This document shows, one piece after another, positions 1-5,084 of a stretch of 5,084 bases of DNA. Under the pieces are notes generated by a model. The model did not search any database. It had not been told where the DNA came from and saw only the letters and a program-made list of their open reading frames with translations. Source of the DNA: Acidaminococcaceae bacterium. Its GTDB lineage: Bacteria; Bacillota; Negativicutes; Acidaminococcales; Acidaminococcaceae. How positions within the stretch are numbered: the stretch's first letter is position 1; the number at the start of each line of letters is the position of its first letter. Position numbers and translations under genes: made by a program. Where the stretch lies: assembly GCA_024405585.1 (NCBI GenBank), contig JAKSOM010000080.1, forward strand, positions 1-5,084. Direction: 5' to 3'.

Positions 1-12
1 AGAAAATTTACA

Positions 13-30
13 TAGTCTCTAAGCAGACTA
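13..30. repeat. Small inverted repeat upstream of the EamA gene
   Basis: A 6-bp perfect inverted repeat (TAGTCT, 6-nt spacer CTAAGC, AGACTA) lies about 29 bases before the first transporter gene. It could be a small operator or RNA hairpin in the leader. Read on the - strand it is followed by an A/T-rich stretch and might be the end of a weak terminator for a gene outside the window. It is short enough to occur by chance. I found no convincing -10/-35 pair in the 58-base leader; a TTTACA at 7-12 has no good -10 partner. Confidence 0.25.
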
Positions 31-58
31 ATTATCAAAAGAAAGATTATTATGCCGT

Positions 59-904
59 ATGAACGACGATTGCTACGTCCTGACCGGTGGCGTGCTTTGG
101 GGCACCATCGGCGTTTTTGTACAAATGCTGGCGGCCTCCGGCCTCACCCCCATGGAAACCGTAACCGCCAGGGCTGCCGGTGCCGGCATCATTTTCACCC
201 TGATAACCTATTTCAGCGACCCCAAACTGTTGCAAGTGAAACCCCGGGACTGGTGGATTTTTCTGGGCAGCGGCTGTCTCAGTTTGGCCGGCTTCAGCTA
301 TTGCAATTTCACTTGCATAACTCTGGGCGGCATGGCTACGGCGGCACTATTGCTCTATACCGCCCCCATATTTGTCATGCTGATGAGTTTGTTCCTCTTC
401 CGGGAAAAACTCACCCTCCGCAAATGCCTGGCCCTGCTCTGCACCTTCGTCGGCTGTGCCCTGATTGTGGGCATATTTGAGCAGGGAATGAATCTGAACT
501 GGGCCATTGTAATTTCCGGACTGGCCAGCGGAGTGGGCTATGCCCTTTATACCATTTTTACCAAATATGCGGTGCTCCGGGGCTATCACCCCCTCACCAC
601 CGCCACCTACACCTTTCTCGGCTGCGCTGCCACAGCCCTTCTGGTGAACGGCGGACTGGATTGCCAAAAAATTAATGCTCAGGGCTGGTTGGGCATCGCC
701 GGACTTGTACTCATTTGCTCCTTGGGGGCCAACTACTGCTACACCAAGGGTCTGGCGGGTATTGACGCCAGCCACGCCAGCATCATCGCCACCATCGAAC
801 CTTTGGTGGCAGCCCTCTTAGGGATTTTGGTTCTGCAAGAACCCCTTTCCCTTTTCAAAATTATCGGTATGCTGCTCATCCTGACCAGCATAATACTGAG
901 GTGA
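59..904 (+). CDS. EamA/DMT-superfamily transporter, 10 predicted TM helices
   Basis: Inner-membrane transporter of the drug/metabolite superfamily; members export or import amino acids, nucleotide sugars or other small metabolites, and the substrate cannot be read from sequence. The 281 residues are almost entirely hydrophobic and show two EamA repeats: the first ends at about residues 95-120 (LLLYTAPIFVMLMSLF, then FREKLT), the second at about 243-264 (IATIEPLVAALLGILVLQEP), each with the family's Pro-containing helix followed by a charged turn. TM1 begins at about residue 5 (CYVLTGGVLWGTIGVF). Length is slightly below the usual 290-300, and the N-terminus lacks the common Lys/Arg-rich lead. 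The start is the first possible one after an in-frame stop at 29-31, but its purine-rich AAAAGAAAG (37-45) is 13 bases away, which is long. It is followed after 6 bases by the CLC gene, so the two are co-transcribed. Family call is firm, substrate unknown. Confidence 0.9.
   Translation: MNDDCYVLTGGVLWGTIGVFVQMLAASGLTPMETVTARAAGAGIIFTLITYFSDPKLLQVKPRDWWIFLGSGCLSLAGFSYCNFTCITLGGMATAALLLYTAPIFVMLMSLFLFREKLTLRKCLALLCTFVGCALIVGIFEQGMNLNWAIVISGLASGVGYALYTIFTKYAVLRGYHPLTTATYTFLGCAATALLVNGGLDCQKINAQGWLGIAGLVLICSLGANYCYTKGLAGIDASHASIIATIEPLVAALLGILVLQEPLSLFKIIGMLLILTSIILR
898..904 (+). promoter_or_regulatory. Ribosome binding site of the CLC gene, overlapping the EamA stop
   Basis: GAGGTGA, 6 bases before the ATG at 911. 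It contains the TGA stop (902-904) of the upstream transporter, so a terminating ribosome is placed directly on the next start. This supports translational coupling within one operon and fixes the CLC start. Confidence 0.8.
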
Positions 905-910
905 ACATCA

Positions 911-2284
911 ATGTTGTCGCAAAAAAACAGATTTAACCACAAATTGCGGCTCCGCCTTTTCGCCGACGGCATCGCCGTCGGCGTGCTTGCCAGCCTGGTC
1001 ATCAGCTTCTTCCGCTATGCCCTGGAACTGGCGGAACAGTGGCGAAGTGTTTTCTATAGCCGGGTAACCCCCGCCTCACCCCAATTCTTCATCTGGCTTG
1101 GGGTTCTGGCCATTGTTGCCTATGTCCTCAACAAACTCACCCGCATAGAACCCCTGGCCTCCGGCAGCGGCATCCCCCAAGTGAAAGGGGCCCTGCTGAA
1201 CCTCATCAAAATGAACTGGCTGAGGGTAATCTGGGTAAAAATTGCAGGCGGTGTGACGGGCATCGGAGCCGGCCTGTCCCTGGGCCGTGAAGGCCCCAGC
1301 ATCCAGCTGGGTGCCATGACCGCCCAGGGCTATGCCAAAATGGCCCATCGCAACAATGTGGAAATGCGCTACCTCATCAGCAGCGGTGCGGCGGCCGGAT
1401 TGGCCGCCGCCTTCAACGCCCCCCTGGCAGGGGTAATCTTCGCTTTGGAGGAACTGCACCACAATTTCAGCATGCCGGTACTTATACCCGGCATGGCGGC
1501 GGCCTTCGTCTCCACCTTCGTCAGCCGTACAATCTTCGGCGGCGGCTCCGTCTTTATCTTCCCGGAATTCCACACCCTTGAGCTCAGCCAATGCTATCTG
1601 GTAATCGGCACTGCCCTGGTGGCAGGATTGGCGGGCATCATCTTCAACCAGGGGCTTCTGAACATCAACAGATTCTACCGTCTGCCCCTCTTCCCCAACA
1701 CCTTTAGCAAAATCATCTTTGCCCTCTGTGTTTCCGTAGCATTAGGTCTCACCTTTCCCCAAGTGCTGGGCGGCGGCAGCCAACTGATCAACTATCTGGC
1801 CCACAGCGCCGTATCCTTGGAACTGCTCCTGCTTTTTTTGGCAACCAAATTTCTCTTCACCCTCATCAGCTACGGCCTGGGCATCCCCGGGGGCTTCTTC
1901 CTGCCCATGCTGGTCATCGGTGCCCTCACCGGTGCGGTTTGCGGCAGAATACTCTTTGCCCTCGGTTTGATTGGTGCAACCAATATGCCCAACATCCTGG
2001 TCATCGACATGGTGGCCTTCTTCGCCGCCAGCATCCGTGCCCCCATCACCGGCACCATATTGATTATGGAAATGTCCAAATCCTACACCATCCTGCTCAG
2101 CTGCGGCATGGCGGCCATGATTGGCTTTGTCCTAGCGGAACTGCTCCGCTCCAAACCCATCTATGAGGCACTGTTGGAACAAACTTTGCACCAACAGAAA
2201 TACGCCCAACTACTACAAAAGGAAGACCTTTCCCACCGCAACCACGATTTGCAGGAAGAGGACCAATACTACAACGAAGAATAA
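911..2284 (+). CDS. CLC-family chloride channel / H+-Cl- exchanger
   Basis: Membrane protein of the voltage-gated chloride channel (CLC) family, 457 residues, close to the 473 of E. coli ClcA. All signature anion-pathway motifs are visible: GSGIP at 85-89 (central Ser86), GREGP at 125-129 with the gating glutamate Glu127, GIPGGFFLP at 324-332, and Tyr418 in SKPIYEALLEQTL, matching ClcA Tyr445. The internal proton-pathway glutamate (ClcA Glu203) is kept as Glu181 in PLAGVIFALEEL. By family knowledge this combination points to coupled 2 Cl-/1 H+ exchange, often linked to acid resistance, and GREGP argues against the fluoride-exporting CLC-F branch. There is no C-terminal CBS pair; the tail from about 425 is hydrophilic and rich in Gln, Glu and Tyr. 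It is second in an operon with the EamA transporter and ends inside the left arm of a shared terminator hairpin. Exchanger rather than channel is inference from the two glutamates. Confidence 0.95.
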   Translation: MLSQKNRFNHKLRLRLFADGIAVGVLASLVISFFRYALELAEQWRSVFYSRVTPASPQFFIWLGVLAIVAYVLNKLTRIEPLASGSGIPQVKGALLNLIKMNWLRVIWVKIAGGVTGIGAGLSLGREGPSIQLGAMTAQGYAKMAHRNNVEMRYLISSGAAAGLAAAFNAPLAGVIFALEELHHNFSMPVLIPGMAAAFVSTFVSRTIFGGGSVFIFPEFHTLELSQCYLVIGTALVAGLAGIIFNQGLLNINRFYRLPLFPNTFSKIIFALCVSVALGLTFPQVLGGGSQLINYLAHSAVSLELLLLFLATKFLFTLISYGLGIPGGFFLPMLVIGALTGAVCGRILFALGLIGATNMPNILVIDMVAFFAASIRAPITGTILIMEMSKSYTILLSCGMAAMIGFVLAELLRSKPIYEALLEQTLHQQKYAQLLQKEDLSHRNHDLQEEDQYYNEE

Positions 2285-2322
2285 AAAGAAGGCCGTCGTC
2301 CCGGGGATGACGGCCTTCTTTT
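2284..2322. terminator. Bidirectional intrinsic terminator between convergent operons
   Basis: A 14-bp perfect stem (AAAAGAAGGCCGTC at 2284-2297 with GACGGCCTTCTTTT at 2309-2322) continues through a G.U wobble and three more pairs to a 3-nt CGG loop (2302-2304). T-rich tracts follow on both strands: TTCTTTTAT on +, TTCTTTTTATT on -. It occupies the whole 36-base gap between the CLC stop (2282-2284) and the stop of the 129-residue gene (2321-2323, reading TAA on the - strand), and its outer arms touch both stop codons. It can end both transcripts. Confidence 0.92.
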
Positions 2323-2710
2323 ATATGCTGTTCAACACCGTAGCCAAAAACAGAAACTGCTGTTTGGCTATCTTATTCATAATGCTGTTCTGCTTGGTCA
2401 AAGTCCAAAACTCCATAGGAAAAGTCAGCTGCATGGTGGTCCACACATTGCTCCCCACCGGCACCCCTTTCTCCTTGCACATCTGCAGAAATTTTTCATA
2501 CTCCAGCCGGTCATACCTGCTCTTTAGCACCACCAAATGATACTCCCCGTCCTTCTTCACAACCTGCATGGCCAATTCGTCAAAAAGTTTCTCCCCCTCC
2601 ACTTCACTGCCTGCAACCAAATGCACCTTGCCGGCTCCGGAGGCCAGAACTTTTTGCACCCCATCCTTAAAAGCGGCCGTTTTGGAATTACTTACAATCT
2701 CCCAAGCCAT
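2321..2710 (-). CDS. Hypothetical protein, 129 residues, third gene of the ATPase-FNT operon
   Basis: I do not recognise this protein. It looks soluble: no signal peptide or clear membrane helix, though the last 15 or so residues (QQFLFLATVLNSI) are hydrophobic. The pattern suggests a small alpha/beta fold: helix at about 10-24, strand KVHLVAG at 28-34, helix EKLFDELAMQVV at 40-51, strand YHLVVLKS at 57-64, and a charged helix at 66-81. There are only single scattered Cys and His residues, so no obvious metal site. I place the start at the ATG at 2710 because AAGGGG sits 8 bases before it, the same spacing as at the head of the operon. A GTG at 2719 would add three residues and overlap the FNT stop as GTGA, but it lies within the AAGGGGTG stretch itself and so lacks its own site. 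The gene starts 5 bases after the FNT stop, so it is almost surely co-expressed, and may assist or regulate that channel; that is inference. Confidence 0.8.
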   Translation of the reverse strand: MAWEIVSNSKTAAFKDGVQKVLASGAGKVHLVAGSEVEGEKLFDELAMQVVKKDGEYHLVVLKSRYDRLEYEKFLQMCKEKGVPVGSNVWTTMQLTFPMEFWTLTKQNSIMNKIAKQQFLFLATVLNSI

Positions 2711-2715
2711 ACTCT

Positions 2716-3357
2716 TCACCCCTTAGCATACTTCTCCAACAGGGGAAGCAACACCCCGCCGGCCACATTTCCCAAGGAAATAATCACCAGGCAGCCCAAT
2801 GACTCCAGGGGCTTGGCAAAAAGCATACCGCTGACTGACCAATAATACATATCCGCAATACTATGCTCAGTGCCGCACAAAATGAAACAGGAAACCCCCA
2901 GGAACAGGGCCAAATACTTACCCAAAGCATGCTTGCTGTTGGCATAAATATTAACGGCAATATAAATGAAAATATTGCACAAAAAACCCAACACGAACAA
3001 ACTCAAAACGCTCTGCCCCATCTTGGCATTCACCAGCCCCAGGGCCGCATTGCTGATGCCCCCGGAACCGGCGATAACCGTCAGCCGTTCCAAAGTAGCC
3101 ACCAGCACCGTCCCCAGCAGGTTCCCCAGCCAAACCAGGCCGCAGAACCCCATATAAGCCGGCTTATTGTCAAAAAGATAGCAAACCTTGCCGGTAAAAA
3201 GATGAAAACCCTTTTCCACAATCGTAAAAAGGCCGATGGTGAAAAGCAACGCTCCCACCACATTCCCCCCGGGAAACGCATCCTTGATACGCAGGAACAC
3301 CGTACCGCCCAGAGAAATACAAATGCCTGCCAAAATACCCAAAACTAAATTTTTCAT
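2716..3357 (-). CDS. Short formate/nitrite transporter (FNT) family channel
   Basis: Integral membrane protein of the FocA/NirC/HSC (FNT) family, which conducts small monovalent anions such as formate, nitrite or hydrosulfide as a pentamer. Visible matches: LFTG at 53-56 (Thr55 at the site of FocA Thr91 in the omega loop), [12 protein letters not shown] at 76-87, [13 protein letters not shown] at 123-135, the hallmark [11 protein letters not shown] at 162-172 with the central-pore His165 after Glu164 (FocA His209), and SLGNVAGG at 194-201 in the last helix. Lys112 may match the conserved pore lysine. At 213 residues it is far shorter than the usual 260-285: the cytoplasmic N-terminal helix, which gates FocA, is missing, and little follows the last helix. 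The ATG overlaps the upstream ATPase stop as ATGA, with only a weak GGGGA 10 bases upstream, so translation is probably coupled. Family is secure; which anion it carries is not. Confidence 0.88.
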   Translation of the reverse strand: MKNLVLGILAGICISLGGTVFLRIKDAFPGGNVVGALLFTIGLFTIVEKGFHLFTGKVCYLFDNKPAYMGFCGLVWLGNLLGTVLVATLERLTVIAGSGGISNAALGLVNAKMGQSVLSLFVLGFLCNIFIYIAVNIYANSKHALGKYLALFLGVSCFILCGTEHSIADMYYWSVSGMLFAKPLESLGCLVIISLGNVAGGVLLPLLEKYAKG

Positions 3358-4892
3358 TTGAACAAAGTCCCCAATACTGTCCTCAACAATTTATTGCTGC
3401 CCTTGGTCATGGCAGTACTCAAAACCCGCTTGCCGAACTGGATAGCCACCTTCTCCGCCATGGATTGATTGGCCTTCCGCTGCCGCTCCGCCTCCCGCTC
3501 CTGACGGGCCGCATCTGCCGCCGCCTGCCGTTGGGCCCTGGCCTCCGCCGCCAACTGCTTGGCTTCCTCCTTGGCCGCCACAGCCCTATTGGCCTCCTCA
3601 AAAACCACACTCAGCTTCTCATAGGCGCTCTCCCGGTCAATGGGCTTAGCATACTTGTCATACAAAGGCGAAATAGCCACCAGCCTCTGCCGCAAATTCT
3701 CCGGCACCGCCTCCAACAGAGAACGGGGCGGCATCACCCAGGCACGCTGGGCCATGGTGGGCACACCCTCATCATCAAGCACGGAAACCAAAACCTCACC
3801 GGTCCCCAACTCCTGCAAAACCTGCTCCTCGTCCAACTGCGGATTGTGGCGGAAACTCCGGGCGGCCACCTTCAACCCCTTCATATCCTTGGGCGTATAA
3901 GCCCGCAAAGCATGCTGGAACTTGGCACCCAACTGGCTCAGCACCGTATCGGGAATATCGCTGGGCTGCTGGGTCACAAAATAAACCCCCACACCCTTGG
4001 ACCGCACCAGCCGCACCACCTGCTCCACCTTCTGCAACAAGGACTTGGGCGCATCATTAAAAATCAAATGGGCCTCATCAAAGAAGAACACCATCTTGGG
4101 CTTATCCAAATCCCCCACCTCCGGCAACAGGGAATACACCTCCGAAAGCATCCACAAAAGGAAAGTGGAATACAAAAGGGGCTTTTGGAACAGCTCCACA
4201 CAATGAAGAATATTGATGATGCCCTTGCCGGTAGCATCACAACGGAACCAATCGTTAATATCCAAAGCCGGCTCGCCAAAGAAAACATTGGCCCCCTGGT
4301 CCTCCAAACTCAAAAGCTCCCGTTGAATGGCGGCGATGGAGGCCTTGGCCACATTGCCGTAACTGGTCTTATAACGGTCCGCATTATCCCCCACATACTG
4401 CACCATGGCCCGCAAATCCTTAAAATCCAACAGGGCCAAATTCTCATCATCAGCAATACGGAAAACAATATTCAAAACCCCGGACTGGGCCTCCGTCAGC
4501 CCCAAAAGCCGGGAAAGCAAATCCGGCCCCATCTCGGAAACAGTGGTTCGCACGGGCAAACCGCCCTTGCCGAACACATCCCAAAACTCCACCGGATAGG
4601 CCTCAAAACTCCAGGGAATATCCAGCCCCAACTTATTATGCAAACGCTTCTGCATCCCCTCCAGCCCCTCGCCGGGCAGGGCCACACCGCTCACATCCCC
4701 CTTGATATCCGCCATAAACACGGGCACGCCCATCTCGCTGAAACTCTCAGCCAGCACCTTCATCGTCACCGTCTTGCCGGTGCCGGTGGCCCCCGCAATC
4801 AAACCGTGCCGGTTGGCCATCCTGGGATTCATCACCACAGAACCCTCTTTATTCTGGCACAGCCACAACCGATTCTTATCTTTCACATACAT
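3354..4892 (-). CDS. HerA/FtsK-like ATPase, YjgR (DUF853) family
   Basis: Cytoplasmic P-loop ATPase of the HerA-FtsK superfamily, 512 residues, like E. coli YjgR (about 500). Relatives pump DNA as hexamers, but the role of this branch is not established. Motifs in order: Walker A GATGTGKT at 34-41; DIKGD at 62-66; Walker [13 protein letters not shown] at 267-278 with Asp272-Glu273; a sensor-like [10 protein letters not shown] at 305-314; Arg330 in HALRAY, a possible arginine finger. Residues about 425-482 are an Ala/Glu/Gln/Arg-rich coiled coil, and the end ([26 protein letters not shown]) is the basic tail seen in the family. I start at the ATG at 4892 because AGGAGGG is 8 bases upstream and the predicted transcript starts near 4927; a GTG at 4925 would add 11 Cys-rich residues on an almost absent leader. 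It leads the operon and overlaps the FNT gene by 4 bases. Family call is strong; the substrate is unknown. Confidence 0.93.
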   Translation of the reverse strand: MYVKDKNRLWLCQNKEGSVVMNPRMANRHGLIAGATGTGKTVTMKVLAESFSEMGVPVFMADIKGDVSGVALPGEGLEGMQKRLHNKLGLDIPWSFEAYPVEFWDVFGKGGLPVRTTVSEMGPDLLSRLLGLTEAQSGVLNIVFRIADDENLALLDFKDLRAMVQYVGDNADRYKTSYGNVAKASIAAIQRELLSLEDQGANVFFGEPALDINDWFRCDATGKGIINILHCVELFQKPLLYSTFLLWMLSEVYSLLPEVGDLDKPKMVFFFDEAHLIFNDAPKSLLQKVEQVVRLVRSKGVGVYFVTQQPSDIPDTVLSQLGAKFQHALRAYTPKDMKGLKVAARSFRHNPQLDEEQVLQELGTGEVLVSVLDDEGVPTMAQRAWVMPPRSLLEAVPENLRQRLVAISPLYDKYAKPIDRESAYEKLSVVFEEANRAVAAKEEAKQLAAEARAQRQAAADAARQEREAERQRKANQSMAEKVAIQFGKRVLSTAMTKGSNKLLRTVLGTLFK

Positions 4893-4900
4893 AGCAACTG

Positions 4901-4907
4901 CCCTCCT
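4901..4907 (-). promoter_or_regulatory. Ribosome binding site that sets the ATPase start
   Basis: AGGAGGG on the - strand, 8 bases before the ATG at 4892. It is nearly a full anti-SD match and lies inside the longer reading frame that begins at the GTG at 4925, which has no comparable site of its own. It is the main reason for choosing the shorter protein. Confidence 0.88.
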
Positions 4908-4933
4908 GTCGCACTCACAACACACATAGTAGA

Positions 4934-4962
4934 ATTATATTAAAGTTTCTCAAAATTTGCAA
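4934..4962 (-). promoter_or_regulatory. Sigma-A-type promoter of the ATPase-FNT-orf129 operon
   Basis: On the - strand, TTGCAA (4962-4957; 4 of 6 to consensus) and a perfect TATAAT (4939-4934) are 17 bp apart. Transcription should start near 4927, giving a leader of about 35 bases that contains the AGGAGGG site. Its -35 box is separated from the divergent tRNA promoter's -35 by only 17 bp. Confidence 0.75.
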
Positions 4963-4965
4963 ATA

Positions 4966-4975
4966 TTTACGTAAA
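4966..4975. repeat. 10-bp palindrome TTTACGTAAA midway between divergent promoters
   Basis: A perfect 10-bp palindrome lies between the two divergent -35 boxes (ends at 4962 and 4980), centred at 4970/4971, almost exactly halfway. The same A/T-rich stretch (about 4952-4976) could act as an UP element for the tRNA promoter. It may be a protein-binding site, but an A/T-rich palindrome of this size is weak evidence. Confidence 0.3.
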
Positions 4976-4979
4976 ATAC

Positions 4980-5008
4980 TTGACACTTTGAGTACTCTGT
5001 TATAGAAT
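4980..5008 (+). promoter_or_regulatory. Strong promoter of the tRNA gene
   Basis: Perfect -35 TTGACA (4980-4985), 17-bp spacer, and TAGAAT (5003-5008; 5 of 6) as -10. A/T-rich DNA precedes the -35. The segment after the -10 (ATACCCCG, 5009-5016) is C-rich; G/C-rich discriminators are typical of stable-RNA promoters under growth-rate or stringent control. Transcription should begin near 5015, about 37 bases before the tRNA, leaving a 5' leader for RNase P. The leader holds a small CGTC/GACG hairpin (5015-5030). Confidence 0.85.
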
Positions 5009-5051
5009 ATACCCCGTCGCCAAGCTGACGAAGTTTGGTAAAAACAAATTT

Positions 5052-5084
5052 GGTGGCTGTGGTGAAGTGGTTAACACGGCGGAT
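5052..5084 (+). tRNA. tRNA-His, 5' part only (cut by window end)
   Basis: The last 33 bases fit the start of a tRNA: acceptor 5' strand with an extra leading G (the G-1 typical of tRNA-His) then GTGGCTG, T8, D stem GTG pairing with CAC, a D loop with GTGGTTAA, then G26 and anticodon-stem strand GCGGA with T32. From memory this resembles Firmicutes tRNA-His, which shares the GAAGTGGTTAAC block. The anticodon falls just beyond the window, so the identity is not proved. A strong promoter directly upstream supports a real gene, possibly the first of a tRNA cluster. Confidence 0.8.

Noticed and set aside
52..480. A 142-codon frame overlapping the EamA gene from the ATG at 52
   Set aside because: The translation is Arg/His/Pro-rich and lacks any fold pattern, while the overlapping EamA frame is a clear transporter. 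The start is noted as a finding only because of its spacing.
1076..1591. Open frame on the - strand inside the CLC gene
   Set aside because: It mirrors highly conserved CLC codons, has a Gly/Ala/Asp-rich translation and no initiation signals.
2537..3348. Open frames on the + strand opposite the FNT and 129-residue genes
   Set aside because: They are low in hydrophobic order, have no ribosome sites, and the opposite strand holds coupled genes with recognisable FNT motifs.
3465..4943. A 492-codon open frame on the + strand opposite the ATPase gene
   Set aside because: Its translation is rich in His, Leu, Pro and Gln with no domain pattern, it has no ribosome site, and it is explained by the G-ending codons of the ATPase gene, which remove stops from the opposite strand.
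5015..5030. CGTC/GACG hairpin between the tRNA promoter and the tRNA, considered as an attenuator or riboswitch
   Set aside because: The stem is only 4 bp with an 8-nt loop and no T-tract follows, so it is just tRNA leader sequence.
5052..5084. tRNA end considered as an integration (att) site
   Set aside because: Att sites are usually at the 3' end of the tRNA, which lies outside the window, and there is no integrase or repeated tRNA segment here.

Overview
This is a compact stretch of bacterial chromosome, with five protein genes and the 5' end of a tRNA gene. Strong AGGAGG-type ribosome binding sites, sigma-A-like promoters, a moderate base composition and the partial tRNA-His sequence fit a Firmicutes-type organism. 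A gut Negativicute such as a Phascolarctobacterium or Acidaminococcus relative is my best guess, but it rests on general style and not on a marker gene. I see no phage, transposon, CRISPR or other mobile signature.

Layout. Positions 1-58 are a short leader. Positions 59-2284 on the + strand hold two tightly linked membrane-transport genes: an EamA/DMT-family transporter and a CLC-type chloride channel/transporter with all its hallmark motifs. The CLC ribosome binding site lies across the stop codon of the first gene, so they almost certainly form one operon. A strong hairpin at 2284-2322 fills the space to a convergent operon on the - strand and can serve as terminator for both.

That second operon is read leftward from 4892 to 2321: a HerA/FtsK-like ATPase of the YjgR (DUF853) family, a short formate/nitrite transporter (FNT) family channel whose ATG overlaps the ATPase stop (ATGA), and a 129-residue protein I do not recognise. 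Its promoter (TTGCAA, 17 bp, TATAAT) and an AGGAGGG site place the ATPase start at 4892, not at the more upstream GTG at 4925. A divergent promoter with a perfect TTGACA then drives a tRNA gene, most likely tRNA-His, cut off by the window end just before its anticodon.

The two transport genes plausibly handle small solutes and chloride/proton balance at the membrane. The second operon joins an ATP-driven, DNA-translocase-like protein to a small-anion channel and an unknown protein. No known pathway explains that pairing, and it is the most interesting point here. I do not see a clearly new biological system; the other findings are modest.
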